NCBI GenBank assembly: GCA_021776825.1
Contig: JAJFFG010000092.1
Location: forward strand, 58,896 to 122,895
Reading direction: 5' to 3'
DNA: 64,000 nucleotides
Origin: Planctomycetota bacterium
GTDB taxonomy: Bacteria > Planctomycetota > JAJSAM01 > JAJVHW01
Shown piece after piece: positions 61,582-64,000 of this stretch; position 1 is the first letter of the stretch, and each line of letters opens with the position of its first letter. Under the pieces are notes generated by a model. The model did not search any database and was not told the DNA's origin. It saw only the letters and a program-made list of their open reading frames with translations. Made by a program: the position numbers and the translations under genes.

Positions 61582-63864
61582 ATGCGGCGGGACGCGCGAC
61601 GACACATCCAGAGTGCGACGGTCGCGCTCCTCGCGTTGGCCCTGGTCGCACCGGCGGGCGGACAGGACGCCGAACCCGTCGTGTACGAGGTGCCGCAGAA
61701 AACGCTGCGCCGTCTCGGCGGGAGCGTGAAAGCGCTTGCGAGCAAGGGGTGGTTGGGAGAGGCCCGCGAACTGGCTGACGTCATCGGCGAATTGGGATTC
61801 CCGGCCGCCGACGTCGAGCGGCTGCGCGCGGCCTGCGACAAGGCCGCGGCGAAGCGGAAGAAGTCGTCGCGCGCACCCGAGGCCGTGCCGTCCATCGCAA
61901 AGCGACTGCGCGCATCGGTGGGAGACCTCTGCGCGACGCTCGGAGACGCGCCTGCCGACCGGCGCACGGAGCTCGCGCAGCTAGCGCTACGCATCGACGG
62001 AGGTGCGGAACCGGCGCACGAGATCCTCGGCCACGTTCGGCACGACTTAGCGTGGGTTCGCGCGGACATGCCCGCAGCGATCGAGCGCCGCACCGCGCTG
62101 ACGGATGTGCTGCGGAAGGCGCGCACGCTCGAGCTGCCGCTCGAGGTCGCCGAGAGCCCGATCACGCTGATCGAGCGGATCGATGGACACCTTGGCTCGA
62201 TGGTGCGGTGGCAGAACGTGGCGATTCACAGCGGCATCGTCAGCAGCGAGAAGCTCGAGCGAATCCTGGTCACGACGTTGCGGGCGGCGGCCGTGCTCGA
62301 GTGGATGCGGACCGGCCGGCTCGAGATGCGCCGCCCGGCGACTGCGGTCGACATCGTCCTCGTCGAGCAGACCAAGGGCTACGACCGCGCGATTGTGCAG
62401 TGCCTGAAGGACGGTCTCATCACGGAGAAGAAGGCGGCCGACGCGCGCAAGATGTGGGGCTTCTGGACGCGGCAGGGCTTCAAGGTGAAGAAGACCGTCA
62501 CGGAGGCGCACGTCGAGACCAACCTGCTTCGCGACCTTGTCGCGCTGCAGGTGGATCCCGTCATCGGAAACCTGAGAGGCATGCAGCCCTGCCTGCGAGC
62601 CGGGCACCTGAACTGGGTCAGTCTCGCGTTCATCGGCGACGTGCTCGCAGAGACGGCGTGGACGGACGTCGAGGAGGGGGGCCGAGTCGGCGGCGGCGGG
62701 ACGAAGGACACGCCGGAGGTCACGCGCGAACGCACCGAACTGCTGCGTCTCGCGAAGGGAGGGATGGCGGGAAGTCGCGCGCTGATGCGGTTCCTCGCGC
62801 GTCGCGATGAGGACCCGGCGTACGTGAGCGCCATCCAGGATACGCTCGGCAAGATCCGCGGCTTGGAGCTGCTGAAGGCGACGCTCGTTGCGGAGTTCCT
62901 GTGGGAGCGAGGCGAGTTCGTCGCCGTGACGAAGCGCTCGGTGCACGCCTCGCGCGACGCAGCCGGAATGGTGGAAGCGCTCGGCATGCCGTTGGCCGAA
63001 CTCGAGAGCGCGTGGCGCGACTGGCTGCTGCCGCTCGCGCCCGGGATCGCGGAGCGGATCGCGCGCGCTCCGACGGACGCCATGCACCCGGACGAACGCG
63101 CTCTGCTCGACTACCTCGACCAGCTGCGGGTGCTTGCGCTACCCGACAACGAGCACGACTTCTACCTGCCGCTGAAGATGGACGCGGAGCTCAGCCACGG
63201 CGCGCGCCGGCACGCGCTCTATCTCTCCCGCAATCGGGCGCAGGCGGCCAAGTGGCCCGACGCGCACGAGGAGTATCCGGACAAGGCCGGCTTCACGCCC
63301 GAGGGCAGCCTGGCCGGTCTCCATTCCGTGATCGCGCCGGGTGTGAGCGACGGCCGGGAGGCGATCGACGGCTGGATGGGGACCTTCTACCACCGGCTTC
63401 CGCTGATCGCGCCCGGACTGCTCCGTGTCGGCTGGGGCCTGGAAAAGGGCATCGCCGTGCTCGACAGCGGATCGATGGTCGCGCCGGCGGCGTTCCAGTC
63501 GCGCGTCACGTGGCCGGCGCGTGGGATGCGCGACGTGCCGCGCCGCTTCCGGCCCGAGCTCCCCAACCCCGTCCCCGGGGAGGACCAGTCGAAGTGGGGC
63601 TACCCCGTGACGCTTCAAGTGCCCTACGCGAACGTCGGTCTCGACGTCCGGATGACGCTCTACGAGGGGAATTCCTCCAAGGGCAAATCGGTCGACTGCC
63701 ACTACTCGTCGCCGCTCCACCCGACGAATCCGCAGCTCGCGCCCGCGGCCTCCTTCTGTCTCATTCCGAAGCGGCACCTCGCCGCCGGGACCACGTACCT
63801 CGTCTCCGTGACGGGTCTCGAGAACGGGGAGACGTTCGCCTGGACGTTCACGACCGGACGCTAG
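61582..63864 (+). CDS. Secreted protein with CAP (SCP/PR1-like) domain
   Basis: 760 residues; GGAGGGGAG precedes ATG 61582. Sec signal peptide (about 10-28, ending AGGQDA). Residues 30-500 are mostly helical and unrecognised, with a middle part (GRLEMRRPATAVDIVL, WTRQGFKVKKTVTEAHVETNLLRDL) that might be a degenerate peptidase-like region. About 505-640 is a CAP domain: LLDYLDQLRVLALP, ELSHGARRHALYLSRN, then IDGWMGTFYHRLPL and VGWGLEKG. The C-terminus (TYLVSVTGLENGETFAWTFTT) looks like an Ig-like strand pair. CAP proteins in bacteria are exported and of diverse function. Confidence 0.75.
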   Translation: MRRDARRHIQSATVALLALALVAPAGGQDAEPVVYEVPQKTLRRLGGSVKALASKGWLGEARELADVIGELGFPAADVERLRAACDKAAAKRKKSSRAPEAVPSIAKRLRASVGDLCATLGDAPADRRTELAQLALRIDGGAEPAHEILGHVRHDLAWVRADMPAAIERRTALTDVLRKARTLELPLEVAESPITLIERIDGHLGSMVRWQNVAIHSGIVSSEKLERILVTTLRAAAVLEWMRTGRLEMRRPATAVDIVLVEQTKGYDRAIVQCLKDGLITEKKAADARKMWGFWTRQGFKVKKTVTEAHVETNLLRDLVALQVDPVIGNLRGMQPCLRAGHLNWVSLAFIGDVLAETAWTDVEEGGRVGGGGTKDTPEVTRERTELLRLAKGGMAGSRALMRFLARRDEDPAYVSAIQDTLGKIRGLELLKATLVAEFLWERGEFVAVTKRSVHASRDAAGMVEALGMPLAELESAWRDWLLPLAPGIAERIARAPTDAMHPDERALLDYLDQLRVLALPDNEHDFYLPLKMDAELSHGARRHALYLSRNRAQAAKWPDAHEEYPDKAGFTPEGSLAGLHSVIAPGVSDGREAIDGWMGTFYHRLPLIAPGLLRVGWGLEKGIAVLDSGSMVAPAAFQSRVTWPARGMRDVPRRFRPELPNPVPGEDQSKWGYPVTLQVPYANVGLDVRMTLYEGNSSKGKSVDCHYSSPLHPTNPQLAPAASFCLIPKRHLAAGTTYLVSVTGLENGETFAWTFTTGR

Positions 63865-64000
63865 CCCGGCCTATTCATGAGGCTCGCACACTCCGTGACG
63901 ACCGTCGTCCGGGAGTCGAGGAGCGGCCTGGATGCGGGGGCCACTGCTCGCGCCGAGAGGCTCACCCTGAGCAAGGACAGATCGTCGAGATCAAGGCGCG
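63865..64000. other. Right-edge sequence without a gene
   Basis: 136 bases after the CAP-domain gene to the window edge. No open frame with a start and no hairpin of note. Confidence 0.4.

Overview
The window is 64 kb of uniformly high-GC bacterial chromosome, densely packed and with many 4-base start/stop overlaps (ATGA, GTGA, TTGA). I see no rRNA, tRNA, CRISPR array, insertion sequence or phage module. The gene content suggests a Planctomycetota-like bacterium, probably one of the deep, poorly characterised lineages. The support is a set of scattered type II secretion/type IV pilus parts, a lipoprotein carrying only a secretin-core-like segment, arrays of carboxypeptidase-regulatory-like repeats, giant Gly-rich surface proteins, and a kinase fused to an ATPase and TPRs. 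This assignment is inference; no marker gene was searched.

Layout. 1-5430: translation and envelope housekeeping (rpmA end, obgE, a PilU-like ATPase, a GspC-like PDZ protein, coaX) plus a fusion of a catalytically degenerate aspartate carbamoyltransferase with a PyrI-type zinc domain. 5799-11348: two paralogous secreted Ig-like/Gly-rich proteins. 11511-17521: a translationally coupled operon of three radical SAM enzymes, a GT9 glycosyltransferase and a membrane GT-C-type enzyme, preceded by three 17-bp iterons. 17566-24417: a multidomain Ser/Thr kinase, then a partner-switching cassette (RsbW-like kinase, GAF-RsbU phosphatase, STAS-PilZ fusion). 24678-31248: a pilin locus behind a sigma-54-type promoter. 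Its minor pilins carry very large inserted modules, and the head domain of the last one has been duplicated into a separate secreted protein together with its 3' hairpin. 31321-38070: an aromatic amino acid decarboxylase and a complete Liv branched-chain amino acid ABC transporter.

38103-41804: a small winged-helix-like protein, lipoproteins and a MoeB-rhodanese protein. 42169-51068 (minus strand): fusA, lon, a CBS-pair protein, trkH, trkA and a flavin reductase-like protein. 51230-55305: the secretin-core-like lipoprotein and a convergent three-gene set encoding a lipoprotein, a V8-like serine protease without signal peptide, and a membrane protein. 55685-63864: two large membrane-anchored proteins built from carboxypeptidase-regulatory-like repeats, and a secreted protein with a CAP (SCP/PR1) domain.

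The most unusual signals are these. (1) The dead ATCase/PyrI-zinc fusion. (2) The pilin locus, with a hendecad coiled coil inserted in a minor pilin, an aromatic-rich insertion in a PilX-like protein, and a duplicated head module whose terminal hairpins covary. (3) Threefold tandem repeats at gene 3' ends, two of which triplicate the stop codon in frame. (4) Five 8-base G or C tracts, four of them in promoter or RBS spacers or near the 5' ends of coding regions. (5) The radical SAM/glycosyltransferase operon.
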